Source: Jejubacter calystegiae
GTDB lineage: Bacteria > Pseudomonadota > Gammaproteobacteria > Enterobacterales > Enterobacteriaceae
Assembly (NCBI RefSeq): GCF_005671395.1
Contig: NZ_CP040428.1
Coordinates: 3,782,001 to 3,846,000, forward strand
Length of the DNA: 64,000 bases
Direction of reading: 5' to 3'
Position 1 is the first letter of the stretch. Every line of letters starts with the position of its first letter. The notes beneath the pieces were generated by a model. It was not told where the DNA came from and did not search any database. It worked only from the letters and a program-made list of their open reading frames with translations. Shown here in pieces: positions 1 through 11,081 of this stretch. The position numbers and the translations under genes were made by a program.

Positions 1-1452
1 GCCGACTGGCGACTGGATAAAGCCCGTAAAGGTCAGAACGCCATGGGGATTTCGGTGATTGAGGTGCAAAAACGCGATGGCGACTGGACGGTGGTTCGTC
101 CTTCGGAATATGCCCGCCGTATTACCGTGGGAACGCCAATGCAGCTTTCCGGCCCGGCGCGCCACCATACGCTGATGAAGACCGCCGCCGATCCGGCAGG
201 TGAAACGGTATTCGGCACCATGCAGAACTGCTCCTGCGGCCATACCCCCTGGGGAACTTACCTGACCTGCGAAGAGAACTGGTCGGATATTTTTGTGAAA
301 CACGGCGAGCGCAACGCGCTGGAACAGCGCTACGGCATTAGCGACAGCGATGAATCTTACCGCTGGAGCGAGGTGGACGACCGCTTTAACGTCGATAAAA
401 CCCCGAATGAACCCAACCGTTTTGGCTGGGTGGTGGAAATTGATCCTTATTCGCCGGATTCTACTCCACGTAAACATAGCGCCCTGGGCCGCTTCAAGCA
501 TGAGGGGGCCACGGTAACCCTGGCGGATGACGGACGGGTGGTGGTCTATATGGGCGACGACCAGAAGTTTGAATATATCTATAAATTCGTTTCCGACGGC
601 CGCTACAACCCGCAAGACCGTGAATCCAACATACGGCTGCTGGAGTCCGGCACCCTGTATGTGGCCCGCTTTAACGACGACGGCAGCGGCGAATGGCTGG
701 CGCTGGTCCATGGCAAAAATGGGCTTGATAGCAGCAACGGTTTTGCCAGTCAGGCGGAAGTGCTGATCAAAACCCGACTGGCGGCGGACCTGCTGGGGGC
801 CACTAAAATGGATCGCCCGGAGTGGGTAGCCGTCGATCCGAATCGCAGCGCCAGCGTCTACTGTACGCTGACCAACAACAGCGATCGCGGCACCGAAGGC
901 AAAGCGCCGGTCGATGCCGCCAATCCCCGGGCGAAAAACCTGTTTGGTCATATCATGCACTGGACCGAAGCCGACGATTCACCGGCCTCTACCCGCTTTC
1001 AGTGGGATATTCTGGTGCTGGCAGGCCGTACCGACACCGACGATAAAAACGCCAAAGGCACCATGCAGGGCGCCGCCTTCGGCAGTCCGGACGGTCTTTC
1101 CTTCGACCATCGCGGCGTGCTGTGGATCCAGACGGATGTATCATCGTCCACCATTAACCAGAAGGCCTATGCCGGAATGGGCAATAACCAGATGGTGGCG
1201 ACGGTGCCCGGCACCAATGAATACCGGCGTTTCCTGACCGGCCCGCGGGGCTGTGAAATTACCGGCATCGCCTTTACGCCGGATAACCGCACGCTGTTTA
1301 TCAATATTCAGCATCCTGGTGAAGGCGGCGATGTCTCAGACCCTGCGAATCCCCAGGCGGTCTCCACCTGGCCGGATGCCCAACCCAACGGGCGACCCCG
1401 TTCGGCCACCGTGGTGATTACCCGGGAAGATGGCGGGCCGATCGGCACCTGA
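1..1452 (+). CDS. PhoX-family (DUF839) phosphatase, 5' end outside window
   Basis: The reading frame is open from base 1, so the gene starts upstream and 483 residues are visible. The sequence matches the PhoX/DUF839 family of beta-propeller metallo-phosphatases: a conserved block NCSCGHTPWGTYLTCEENW near visible residue 78, a FKHEGA block, KMDRPEW, and a C-terminal TGIAFTPD...NIQHPGE block. PhoX proteins are usually exported by Tat and hydrolyse phosphate esters with Ca/Fe cofactors; the signal peptide would lie outside the window. The in-frame ATG at 43 is internal and not the likely start. The gene is convergent with the Gfo/Idh gene at 1649 and is followed by a hairpin and a repeat element. 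Family assignment is firm; substrate is not known. Confidence 0.85.
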   Translation, partial: ADWRLDKARKGQNAMGISVIEVQKRDGDWTVVRPSEYARRITVGTPMQLSGPARHHTLMKTAADPAGETVFGTMQNCSCGHTPWGTYLTCEENWSDIFVKHGERNALEQRYGISDSDESYRWSEVDDRFNVDKTPNEPNRFGWVVEIDPYSPDSTPRKHSALGRFKHEGATVTLADDGRVVVYMGDDQKFEYIYKFVSDGRYNPQDRESNIRLLESGTLYVARFNDDGSGEWLALVHGKNGLDSSNGFASQAEVLIKTRLAADLLGATKMDRPEWVAVDPNRSASVYCTLTNNSDRGTEGKAPVDAANPRAKNLFGHIMHWTEADDSPASTRFQWDILVLAGRTDTDDKNAKGTMQGAAFGSPDGLSFDHRGVLWIQTDVSSSTINQKAYAGMGNNQMVATVPGTNEYRRFLTGPRGCEITGIAFTPDNRTLFINIQHPGEGGDVSDPANPQAVSTWPDAQPNGRPRSATVVITREDGGPIGT

Positions 1453-1456
1453 TGCT

Positions 1457-1480
1457 AATGCCGCCCTGCGGGGCGGCATT
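1457..1480 (+). terminator. Hairpin after PhoX gene (left duplicate)
   Basis: AATGCCGCC and GGCGGCATT form a perfect 9-bp stem with a 6-nt loop, five bases after the PhoX stop codon. No long T-run follows. The same stem, with slightly different ends, occurs again at 1621-1644, and the two copies bracket the 140-bp element at 1481-1620. Confidence 0.6.
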
Positions 1481-1620
1481 GAGACGGATGACAAACCTGA
1501 GCCGAACGCGTTCGGCCTGAATCACCAGAAAAATAAACAAGGAAAATCAATTCATTGATTTTCGGCTGATAACCACAAAGAGGGAAAAACCACGTTTTTT
1601 CCCTCTTTGTCATCAACCTG
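1481..1620. repeat. 140-bp palindrome-rich dispersed element, copy A
   Basis: This intergenic segment reappears, reverse-complemented and with five mismatches by eye, at 59832-59971. Both copies are exactly 140 bp, begin GAGAC and end AACCTG in the copy A orientation. Inside are a 16-bp palindrome GCCGAACGCGTTCGGC, an inverted repeat AAAATCAAT-TC-ATTGATTTT, and a U-rich hairpin (AAAGAGGGAAAAA pairing with TTTTTCCCTCTTT). GATGACAAA near one end and TTTGTCATC near the other form terminal inverted repeats. It does not resemble the ERIC or REP consensus sequences known to me. It lies between convergent genes and could act as a bidirectional terminator. Confidence 0.85.
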
Positions 1621-1644
1621 AGTGCCGCCCTTCGGGGCGGCACT
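1621..1644. terminator. Hairpin with UUCG loop (right duplicate)
   Basis: AGTGCCGCCC-TTCG-GGGCGGCACT is a perfect 10-bp stem capped by a stabilising TTCG tetraloop, just beyond the 3' end of the minus-strand dehydrogenase gene. It repeats the stem at 1457-1480 with a one-base change in the loop region. It probably terminates transcription arriving from one or both convergent genes. Confidence 0.65.
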
Positions 1645-1648
1645 GCTG

Positions 1649-2821
1649 TCAGATAAACTCCACCCAGGCGCTGCCGCTATCGGCGGATCGCACGCAATTT
1701 TCCACCCAGCGTACCCCCATGGCGCCGGCATGAACATCCGGATACCAGAATTGTGCCAGGAAGTCGGTATCCCCTCTGTCACTGGCATCCATAGCGATGG
1801 CGAAACGCCGGTAGAGATTCGACCAGGCTTCGAACAGCCCTTCCGGATGTCCGGCGCCAATGCGATCTTCCTCCAGCGCCGTATCGACCAGATAAGGCAT
1901 GCCGCGATCGAGTATCTGCGCCGGTTGTCCCTGCACTTCATAGCGCAGTTGATTGGGGTGCTCATCCCACCATTCCAGACTGGCCTTCTCGCCGACAATG
2001 CGCACCTTCTGACTGTGCATCGCCCCGCTGTTCACCGCTGACGTCCACATGGAGCCGACCGCGCCGTTGTCATACTCCATCAATACAAAGGCGTTATCTT
2101 CCAGCGGTGCCCGGGACTGAACAAAGCTCTGGCGCGAGCACATCAGACGGCGAATTTTCAACGCGGGCACCATGGTTTCCGCCAGAAACAGCGGATGCGT
2201 CGCCAGGTCTCCCAGCACGTAGCTGGGCCCGACAAATTTCGGATCGACCCGCCAGCGGGTGCTGGGGCTATCCTGCTCCACCGCACGATGGTGGAAACCG
2301 TGCGAAAACTGCATATTCACAATGCGAATCTCGCCGAGATCGCCGTTCGCCACCATCTGGCGCGCCTGCTGGATCATCTGGTGGCCCGAATAGCCATAGG
2401 TCACGCCGACAATCTTATTCTGCTTTCGGCTAAGGGCCACCAGCGCGTCGGCCTGTTCGCTGGTAAAGCAAAGCGGCTTTTCGCAAACCACGTGTAACCC
2501 GGCTTCCAGCGCCGCACGGCAGATAGCGTAGTGAGTATTATTGGGCGTGGCGATAGAGACGGCCTCAATGCCGTCCGGGCGCTTCGCCTCTTCCTGAAAC
2601 AGCGTCTGGTAGTCGCTGTAGCAGCGATCGCCCGCCACCCCCAGCCGTTCGCCAAAGGCGCGGCCCCGGGCGGCATCGATATCGAACGCCCCCGCCACCA
2701 GCGTAAAAGTACCGTCACGCAGCGCTGCGGAACGATGAATATAGCCAATCTGGCTGGTGCCGCCGCCGCCCACCATGCCCCAGCGCAGGGAGCGTTCCAG
2801 CGGTTTAATACCGTTAATCAT
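1649..2821 (-). CDS. Gfo/Idh/MocA family NAD(P)-dependent dehydrogenase
   Basis: Predicted 390-residue sugar or cyclitol dehydrogenase. The N-terminal Rossmann motif is GMVGGGGTSQIGY and the family catalytic lysine lies in CEKPL, as in inositol and glucose-fructose oxidoreductases. The start is the ATG at 2821 (MINGIKPLERS), preceded by GGAGAG and 13 bases from the upstream stop; an upstream in-frame ATG would overlap the neighbouring gene heavily and lacks a ribosome site. It is the last gene of a three-gene minus-strand set with an IolE-like TIM barrel and a sugar porter. The set parallels IolG/IolE/IolT, so oxidation of a cyclitol or a sugar to a keto form is likely. Levoglucosan-type anhydrosugar oxidation is an alternative. 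Exact substrate unknown. Confidence 0.8.
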   Translation of the reverse strand: MINGIKPLERSLRWGMVGGGGTSQIGYIHRSAALRDGTFTLVAGAFDIDAARGRAFGERLGVAGDRCYSDYQTLFQEEAKRPDGIEAVSIATPNNTHYAICRAALEAGLHVVCEKPLCFTSEQADALVALSRKQNKIVGVTYGYSGHQMIQQARQMVANGDLGEIRIVNMQFSHGFHHRAVEQDSPSTRWRVDPKFVGPSYVLGDLATHPLFLAETMVPALKIRRLMCSRQSFVQSRAPLEDNAFVLMEYDNGAVGSMWTSAVNSGAMHSQKVRIVGEKASLEWWDEHPNQLRYEVQGQPAQILDRGMPYLVDTALEEDRIGAGHPEGLFEAWSNLYRRFAIAMDASDRGDTDFLAQFWYPDVHAGAMGVRWVENCVRSADSGSAWVEFI

Positions 2822-2834
2822 CTCTTTCTCTCCG

Positions 2835-3755
2835 TTAAAAACCGATACCGCGCAGGTAGCGCAGACTTTCGGTGACATCATGCAGGCTGCTGTGGGCATC
2901 GCGCGGGTCGCGTTCATGCTCCAGCGTTATCCAGCCGCGATAGCGGCGTTCGAGGAGCAGATCGCGTATCGCCGGATAGTCGATGGCGCCCTGCCCCAAC
3001 GGACACATCACCCCCGCCGCGCAGGCGCTGAAAAAGTCCGCCCCCAGAGTCAGTTGTTCACGATGGCGTTCGGCATTCACATCTTTAAAATGCAGATAAT
3101 CCAGACGCGAAAAATAGCGATCCAGCCAGGCGACGGGATCCATTCCCGAGTAGTAAAGGTGGCCGGTATCCAGACAGAAACCGGCGGTCTGGTGGGGAAT
3201 ATCCCCGGCCAGCTGTGTGATTTCGTCGGCGAATTCGATACAGCCTCCGGCATGGGGATGAATCACCGGCCGCACCCGGTACTCCTGCCAGGCGATATGG
3301 CTGATGGTGGTGATGTGTTCCACCATGCGCTGCCAGTCGGCGGGAGCCAGACGCGGCGCACGTTCAGACTGCCCGGCAAACTGCGCCCGGCGGGGATCGC
3401 CAAAGTCGATAATCACCAGATACGGGGGCGAGTTTTCGCCATCTGGCTGCCGGGCAACGGGCGCCTGAGAGAGATTGCGACAGATGCTGTGGGTCAGTTC
3501 AAGAATACGTGGGAAGTGATGCTCGCTGACCAGATCGTCAAAGATTGTCCCGGCCACCAGCGCCAGACCGGCCTGCTCCAGCGCCGTGCACAGGGGCTGA
3601 ACTTCGGTGGGCAGATACCCCCAGGGTCCCAGCTCAATGGCGCGATAGCCTGCGGTAGCGGCCTCATCCAGTACCTTCTGCCACGGCGGCAGGTTCGGGT
3701 TTTTGGGGTCATCCACGCCCCAACTGCAAGGGGCATTAGCGATAAGCATGGTCAT
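2835..3755 (-). CDS. IolE-like sugar isomerase/dehydratase (AP endonuclease 2 TIM-barrel fold)
   Basis: 306 residues, xylose isomerase-like TIM barrel. It shares with the IolE encoded at 19883-20782 the metal-site segments LDTGHLYYSG, LHFKDV and the ITLEHERD strand, so it is an inosose dehydratase-like or keto-sugar isomerase/lyase paralogue. Three ATGs are close together; AAAGGAG is 6 bases before the second (3755), which I prefer over 3758. It sits between the sugar porter and the Gfo/Idh dehydrogenase with gaps of about 12 bases, so the three are almost certainly one operon. The enzyme probably acts on the keto product of the dehydrogenase. The reaction is inferred from family and context only. 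Confidence 0.75.
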   Translation of the reverse strand: MTMLIANAPCSWGVDDPKNPNLPPWQKVLDEAATAGYRAIELGPWGYLPTEVQPLCTALEQAGLALVAGTIFDDLVSEHHFPRILELTHSICRNLSQAPVARQPDGENSPPYLVIIDFGDPRRAQFAGQSERAPRLAPADWQRMVEHITTISHIAWQEYRVRPVIHPHAGGCIEFADEITQLAGDIPHQTAGFCLDTGHLYYSGMDPVAWLDRYFSRLDYLHFKDVNAERHREQLTLGADFFSACAAGVMCPLGQGAIDYPAIRDLLLERRYRGWITLEHERDPRDAHSSLHDVTESLRYLRGIGF

Positions 3756-3767
3756 CATGAGCTCCTT

Positions 3768-5201
3768 TTATGAGAGTGTTTTTGCGGTCTGCGCCGACTT
3801 TTGACGTGCCACATGGTCCAGCACGTGCTGCTCCATGCCTTCCAGCGAAACCCCTTTGGTTTCAGGCAGCAGCGCCTTCACAAACCACCACGACAGCAGC
3901 GAACTGGCAGTAAACAACAGCAGCGGGAACCCGCCGTGGAAGGTATGGCTGAGCCAGGGATTCATATTCATCATCGGGAACGACTGGCTGACCAGGAAGT
4001 TGGCTATCCACATCGCACCAATGGAAAAACCCATTCCGGCGGCCCGCAGGCGGGTGGGGAAAATCTCACCAATCACGGTCCAGACCACCTGCCCCCAGGT
4101 GGCGCCGAACAGCAGCATATAGCCGAACAGCCCCACCACAGACACAATGCCTTTAACCCCGTAATAGAAGGTGATGAAGGTGAATAACAGACAGCAGGCG
4201 GAGCCCAGCGAGCCGACCAGCAGCAGCGCCCGGCGACCGACTTTGTCTATCAGGCTCATTCCACCCAGCACCCCGACGAACTGCAGCGCGGCAAGCCAGA
4301 TGGTCATAAACATCGCCTGCTCCATATCGCCGGTCACGTTCATCAGCAGCGTCGGCCCGAAATACTGGATAACGTTGATGCCGGTCAACTGATTAAAGGC
4401 CGCCAGCCCGACCCCAAGGGTCAGAAAGATCAGGGTACGGCGGTTAAAGGTGACTTTTTCCCGGGTAACGCCCTGCTGGTTTTCAGCGCTCAGCGACGCC
4501 TGAATTTCTGCCAGCACGTGCCGGGCGTGCTGCGGGTTAGAGATACGGGTCAGGGTATCCAGCGCCTGCTGGTGACGACCCACCAGGGTATTCCAGCGCG
4601 GAGATTCCGGAATAAAGCCAACGAAGATAAAGAACAGTACGCAGGGTACGAACGCGGATCCCAGCATCCAGCGCCAGCCGGTCTCCGCCAGCCACTCGGG
4701 CGACGCGTCTTTGGCTATCAGATAGTTGGTGGCCAGCACCAGTACCTGACCACCGGTGCAGCAGATCATATGCATAGTCATCGCCCGTCCGCGATAATCT
4801 TTGGGCGCCACTTCGGCGATATAGACCGGCGAAACCACCGAAGCGATGCCGATCCCCACGCCGCCCAGCATGCGAAACAGCACAAAAGTGGTGAAGTCCG
4901 GCGCCAGGGCAGTACCCAATACCGAGGCGATAAACAGCACTGCGGTGAAGATCAGACTTTTTTTACGCCCGATGCGATCGGCCAGCCAACCGGCCGTCAG
5001 GCAACCCGCCACACAGCCGATGATGACATTCGCCACGGCCCAGCCGGTCTGGGCGGGTGTTAGCTGATAGTGATGGCTAAGGGGCTCGATGGCGCCGGAG
5101 ATCACCGAAGAGTCATAGCCGAACAGCAGGCCCCCTAATGCCGCTACGCAGCAAATAGCCATCACATAGCGGATATTGTGTTTAGCGTCTGTTTTCTTCA
5201 C
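3768..5201 (-). CDS. MFS sugar porter (inositol/sugar:H+ symporter type)
   Basis: 477 residues with about 12 membrane segments and sugar-porter signatures: GGLLFGYDSSVISGA at the N-terminus, DRIGRKKS in loop 2-3, PESPRWN at the end of helix 6 and PETKGVSLE after helix 12. These mark the SP family that includes XylE and IolT. The start is a GTG at 5201 (reading MKKTDAKHN) with a weak GGA upstream. It is the first gene of the minus-strand set ending at 1649 and presumably imports that pathway's substrate. An inverted repeat ATATTTCAT-N11-ATGAAATAT lies about 45 bases upstream and matches sites in the iol cluster, suggesting control by IolR or a related RpiR protein. Confidence 0.85.
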   Translation of the reverse strand: MKKTDAKHNIRYVMAICCVAALGGLLFGYDSSVISGAIEPLSHHYQLTPAQTGWAVANVIIGCVAGCLTAGWLADRIGRKKSLIFTAVLFIASVLGTALAPDFTTFVLFRMLGGVGIGIASVVSPVYIAEVAPKDYRGRAMTMHMICCTGGQVLVLATNYLIAKDASPEWLAETGWRWMLGSAFVPCVLFFIFVGFIPESPRWNTLVGRHQQALDTLTRISNPQHARHVLAEIQASLSAENQQGVTREKVTFNRRTLIFLTLGVGLAAFNQLTGINVIQYFGPTLLMNVTGDMEQAMFMTIWLAALQFVGVLGGMSLIDKVGRRALLLVGSLGSACCLLFTFITFYYGVKGIVSVVGLFGYMLLFGATWGQVVWTVIGEIFPTRLRAAGMGFSIGAMWIANFLVSQSFPMMNMNPWLSHTFHGGFPLLLFTASSLLSWWFVKALLPETKGVSLEGMEQHVLDHVARQKSAQTAKTLS

Positions 5202-5243
5202 GTATTCAGTTCCACAGCAAAATGTGAATTAAAAACTGAATTA

Positions 5244-5272
5244 ATATTTCATAAATTCCAAGTATGAAATAT
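5244..5272. promoter_or_regulatory. Candidate IolR-type operator before the sugar porter set
   Basis: ATATTTCAT and ATGAAATAT form a perfect 9-bp inverted repeat separated by 11 bases. The same TTTCAT-N11-ATGAAA layout occurs before iolT (19650) and, with one mismatch, before iolA (31646). It lies in the 203-bp divergent region between the porter gene and lacI. Which protein binds it is inferred. Confidence 0.6.
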
Positions 5273-5404
5273 TTGTTCTTTGATGGGGTTCAAAGTTTGC
5301 AGTGAAGCACGCGAGATGGTGATGGAAAACCGTCAATATCGAAGAAGAGATTCAGTGTAGAATGGCCGCGCCCGTAACGTAACTGATAAGGAAGCTGAAT
5401 CGCT

Positions 5405-6481
5405 ATGAAACCGAAGTCTGTGACCCTGTACGATGTGGCTAAGCATGCCAGTGTCTCTTACCAGACCGTTTCACGGGTGGTAAACCGGGCGGCGCAGGTT
5501 TCTGAGAAAACCCGCCTCAAAGTCGAGGCGGCGATGAGCGACCTCAACTATGTGCCTAACCGCGTGGCGCAGCAGCTGGCAGGCAAGCACAGTCACACGA
5601 TAGGTTTCGCCACCACCACCCTTGCGCTGCATGCTCCCTCGCAGATTGCCGCCGCCATTAAGTCGAAAGCCGGAGAGATGCAGTTTAATGTGGTGATTTC
5701 CATGGTTGAGCAGCCGGGCCTGGAAGCCACCAGATCCGCGATAAACAGCCTGCTTTCCCAGCGGGTAGACGGCATTATCATCAATATTCCGCTGGAAGAT
5801 GCCGATGCGATGGAGATGCAGCGCGCATGCGGTGCCGTACCGGCGCTGTTCCTTGATGTTTCCCCGACCGTGGCGGCGCGCCATTCGGTTTTCGATCCCG
5901 ACATGGGGGCGCGACTGGGTGTGGAGCACCTGGTTCAGCTCGGCCACCGGCACATCGCGCTGTTGGGGGGGCCAGCCAGTTCTGTTTCTGCCCGTCTGCG
6001 TTTTGACGGCTGGTTACAGCACCTGTCTGAACACCGGCTAACGCCGGTGGCGAAGCTCCATGGCGACTGGGGTTCACTCTCCGGCTATCAGCAGGTACAG
6101 CAGATGCTCCACGAAGGGGTACAGCCAGGCGCCCTGCTGGTGGCTAACGATCAGATGGCGCTTGGCGCGCTGCGGGCGCTGCATGAATTCGGGCTGGGTG
6201 TTCCCCGTGACGTTTCCGTCGTGGGCTACGACGATACCGAAGACAGCGCCTGCTTTATCCCGCCCCTGACCACCATCAAACAGGACTTCAGGACGCTGGG
6301 CCAGGTGAGCGTGGAACGCATGGTCGCGCTGATTGGCGGTGAACAAGTACCGGACGATCTTCTGACCGTGAGTCTGGTGGAACGTAAAACCACCGCTGCG
6401 CCGGGCAGCGATACCCCCTCTGCCCGGCAACTGGCCGATGCTCTGACCCGGCTGGCGCACCAGGTTGGGCGCCTGAAATAG
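5405..6481 (+). CDS. lacI: Lactose operon repressor LacI
   Basis: 358 residues, clearly the LacI orthologue. The DNA-binding head reads SVTLYDVAKHASVSYQTVSR, with the Y-Q recognition residues of E. coli LacI, followed by the hinge region NRVAQQLAGK. The core contains PSSVSARLRFDGW, LVANDQMALGA and VVGYDDTEDSACFIPPLTT, the inducer-binding and dimer regions. The C-terminal segment LADALTRLAHQVGRL is the heptad leucine tetramerisation helix, so looping between operators is possible. The ATG at 5405 follows AAGGAAG. It lies just upstream of lacZ, in the usual lacI-lacZ order and orientation, and is divergent from the sugar porter gene. Confidence 0.95.
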   Translation: MKPKSVTLYDVAKHASVSYQTVSRVVNRAAQVSEKTRLKVEAAMSDLNYVPNRVAQQLAGKHSHTIGFATTTLALHAPSQIAAAIKSKAGEMQFNVVISMVEQPGLEATRSAINSLLSQRVDGIIINIPLEDADAMEMQRACGAVPALFLDVSPTVAARHSVFDPDMGARLGVEHLVQLGHRHIALLGGPASSVSARLRFDGWLQHLSEHRLTPVAKLHGDWGSLSGYQQVQQMLHEGVQPGALLVANDQMALGALRALHEFGLGVPRDVSVVGYDDTEDSACFIPPLTTIKQDFRTLGQVSVERMVALIGGEQVPDDLLTVSLVERKTTAAPGSDTPSARQLADALTRLAHQVGRLK

Positions 6482-6523
6482 CGCCGTGCTTTAACCGTTT
6501 TCCTCTTCCCCCTCCCTCAGGTC

Positions 6524-6545
6524 TATTGTGAAGCGCATCACCGAA
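6524..6545 (+). promoter_or_regulatory. CRP-cAMP binding site of lac promoter
   Basis: TGTGA-AGCGCA-TCACC (6527-6542) matches nine of ten bases of the CRP core TGTGA-N6-TCACA. Its centre (about 6534.5) is about 61 bases upstream of the inferred transcription start near 6595, the same class I spacing as in the E. coli lac promoter. Confidence 0.8.
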
Positions 6546-6559
6546 TACGGCGATGCGTC

Positions 6560-6588
6560 TTTACATCATCGATCGTCAAAATCATACT
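6560..6588 (+). promoter_or_regulatory. lacZY sigma-70 promoter
   Basis: The -35 element TTTACA (6560-6565) is identical to that of the E. coli lac promoter. After a 17-base spacer comes CATACT (6583-6588) as a weak -10. The predicted start is about 6595. Together with the CRP site and the downstream operator this reproduces the E. coli arrangement in a quite different sequence. Confidence 0.75.
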
Positions 6589-6594
6589 CCGTAA

Positions 6595-9707
<3,113 letters not shown>

Positions 9708-9710
9708 TCC

Positions 9711-9746
9711 TCTGCCCTATCGGGCAGGCCGGGATGGGCCTGCCCG
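9711..9746 (+). other. Two competing hairpins between lacZ and lacY
   Basis: CTGCCC-TATC-GGGCAG (9711-9726) overlaps CGGGCAGGCC-GGGATG-GGCCTGCCCG (9721-9746), a perfect 10-bp stem. Both use 9721-9726, so they exclude each other. No U-tract follows. The structure could lower lacY expression relative to lacZ or protect the lacZ message end; neither effect can be shown from sequence. Confidence 0.55.
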
Positions 9747-9769
9747 CAGATACCCTAAGGATAAATTCC

Positions 9770-11044
9770 ATGTACTACTTAAAAAACACCAATTTCTGGA
9801 TCTTTGGGCTGTTCTTTTTTTTCTACTTTTTCATTATGGGGGCCTATTTCCCCTTCTTTCCTATCTGGTTGCATGACATCAACCAGATAAGCAAGAGCGA
9901 CACCGGGATTATATTCGCCTGTATCTCTTTATTTTCGCTGTTGTTTCAGCCGATATTTGGGTTGCTTTCGGATAAGTTAGGTCTGAGGAAGCATCTGCTG
10001 TGGATGATTACCGGCATGCTGGTGATGTTCGCCCCCTTCTTTATTTATGTGTTCGGGCCGCTGCTGCAAACCCATATTCTGTTGGGTTCCATCGTGGGCG
10101 GGATCTACCTGGGGTTTATCTATAACGCCGGTGCGCCAGCCATTGAGGCCTATATTGAAAAAGTCAGTCGCCGCAGCCAGTTCGAATTTGGCCGGGCGCG
10201 TCTGTTCGGCTGCGTGGGTTGGGCGCTGTGCGCCTCGGTGGTCGGCATTATGTTCACCATCAATAACCAGTTCGTGTTCTGGCTGGGTTCGGGATGTGCG
10301 GTGATCCTGGCTATCCTGCTGTTTTTCGTTAAACCTGCGGCGCCCGCTTCTGCTCAGGTGGCGGATTCTCTGGGGGCGAACCATTCGCCTTTCAGTCTGC
10401 GGCTGGCACTGGAGCTGTTTAAGCAGCCGAAGCTGTGGTTCCTGTCGCTCTATGTGGTAGGCGTTTCCTGCACCTATGACGTGTTCGATCAGCAGTTCGC
10501 TAACTTCTTTACCTCGTTGTTCGCCACCAGAGACCAGGGGACGCGGGTATTTGGCTATGTCACCACCATGGGCGAATTGCTGAATGCCTGCATCATGTTT
10601 TTTGCACCGCTCATTGTTAACCGGATTGGCGGTAAGAATGCGCTATTGCTGGCCGGTTTTATTATGTCAGTCCGGATTATTGGCTCGTCGTTCGCCACCT
10701 CGCCGCTGGAAGTGGTGGTGCTCAAAACGCTGCATATGCTTGAGCTGCCGTTCCTTATCGTCGGCTGCTTTAAATACATCACCACCCAGTTTGAGGTACG
10801 CTTTTCCGCCACTATCTATCTGGTCTGTTTCTGCTTCTTTAAGCAACTGGCGATGATCTTTATGTCGCTGTTTGCCGGATTTATGTATGACCGGGTCGGT
10901 TTTCACGGCGCTTATCTGGCGCTTGGTCTGGTGGCGCTGACCTTTACCCTGATTTCAGCCTTCACCCTGAGCGGTATGGGGCCGCTGGAGGCCATCAGGT
11001 CCCCTCACCCCAACCCTCTCCCCGAGGGGGAGAGGGAGCTTTAA
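9770..11044 (+). CDS. lacY: Lactose permease LacY with repeat-derived C-terminus
   Basis: 424 residues; E. coli LacY has 417. The 12-helix lactose:H+ symporter is collinear with E. coli: the start [20 protein letters not shown], Arg144 in [12 protein letters not shown], Glu269 in TMGELLNA, Arg302 in SVRIIGSS, and the Lys319/His322/Glu325 cluster in [11 protein letters not shown]. The ATG at 9770 follows AAGGATAAATTCC; an in-frame ATG at 9734 lies in the intergenic hairpin and is unlikely. After the last helix (LSGMGPLEA) the normal tail is replaced by [14 protein letters not shown], encoded by a hairpin repeat (11002-11073). No lacA follows; the next gene is convergent. Confidence 0.95.
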   Translation: MYYLKNTNFWIFGLFFFFYFFIMGAYFPFFPIWLHDINQISKSDTGIIFACISLFSLLFQPIFGLLSDKLGLRKHLLWMITGMLVMFAPFFIYVFGPLLQTHILLGSIVGGIYLGFIYNAGAPAIEAYIEKVSRRSQFEFGRARLFGCVGWALCASVVGIMFTINNQFVFWLGSGCAVILAILLFFVKPAAPASAQVADSLGANHSPFSLRLALELFKQPKLWFLSLYVVGVSCTYDVFDQQFANFFTSLFATRDQGTRVFGYVTTMGELLNACIMFFAPLIVNRIGGKNALLLAGFIMSVRIIGSSFATSPLEVVVLKTLHMLELPFLIVGCFKYITTQFEVRFSATIYLVCFCFFKQLAMIFMSLFAGFMYDRVGFHGAYLALGLVALTFTLISAFTLSGMGPLEAIRSPHPNPLPEGEREL

Positions 11045-11073
11045 GTGACGGTGTATTCTTTAACGGGTGAGGG
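11002..11073. repeat. Intergenic hairpin repeat capturing the end of lacY
   Basis: Inner arms CCCTCTCCCC and GGGGAGAGGG (11014-11036) form a perfect 10-bp stem with a 3-nt loop. Outer arms CCCTCACCC (11002-11010) and GGGTGAGGG (11065-11073) are also exact complements. Translated in the lacY frame it gives [10 protein letters not shown], a string often seen where this kind of dispersed repeat enters a reading frame. It lies between convergent genes and probably also terminates transcription. Confidence 0.75.
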
Positions 11074-11081
11074 TCTTAGCG

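Noticed and set aside
43..1452. ATG at 43 as the PhoX start
   Set aside because: The frame is open to base 1 and the upstream residues continue the family pattern, so the true start is outside the window.
1481..1620. ERIC or REP element
   Set aside because: It lacks the ERIC core and the REP stem sequence that I know. It is treated as a distinct element.
2757..3773. 338-codon plus-strand frame over the dehydrogenase/IolE-like pair
   Set aside because: It spans two well-supported opposite genes and their intergenic gap, with no start signal.
9734..9769. Upstream in-frame ATG as the lacY start
   Set aside because: It lies within the intergenic hairpin; the ATG at 9770 has a ribosome site and the conserved MYYLKNTNF start.
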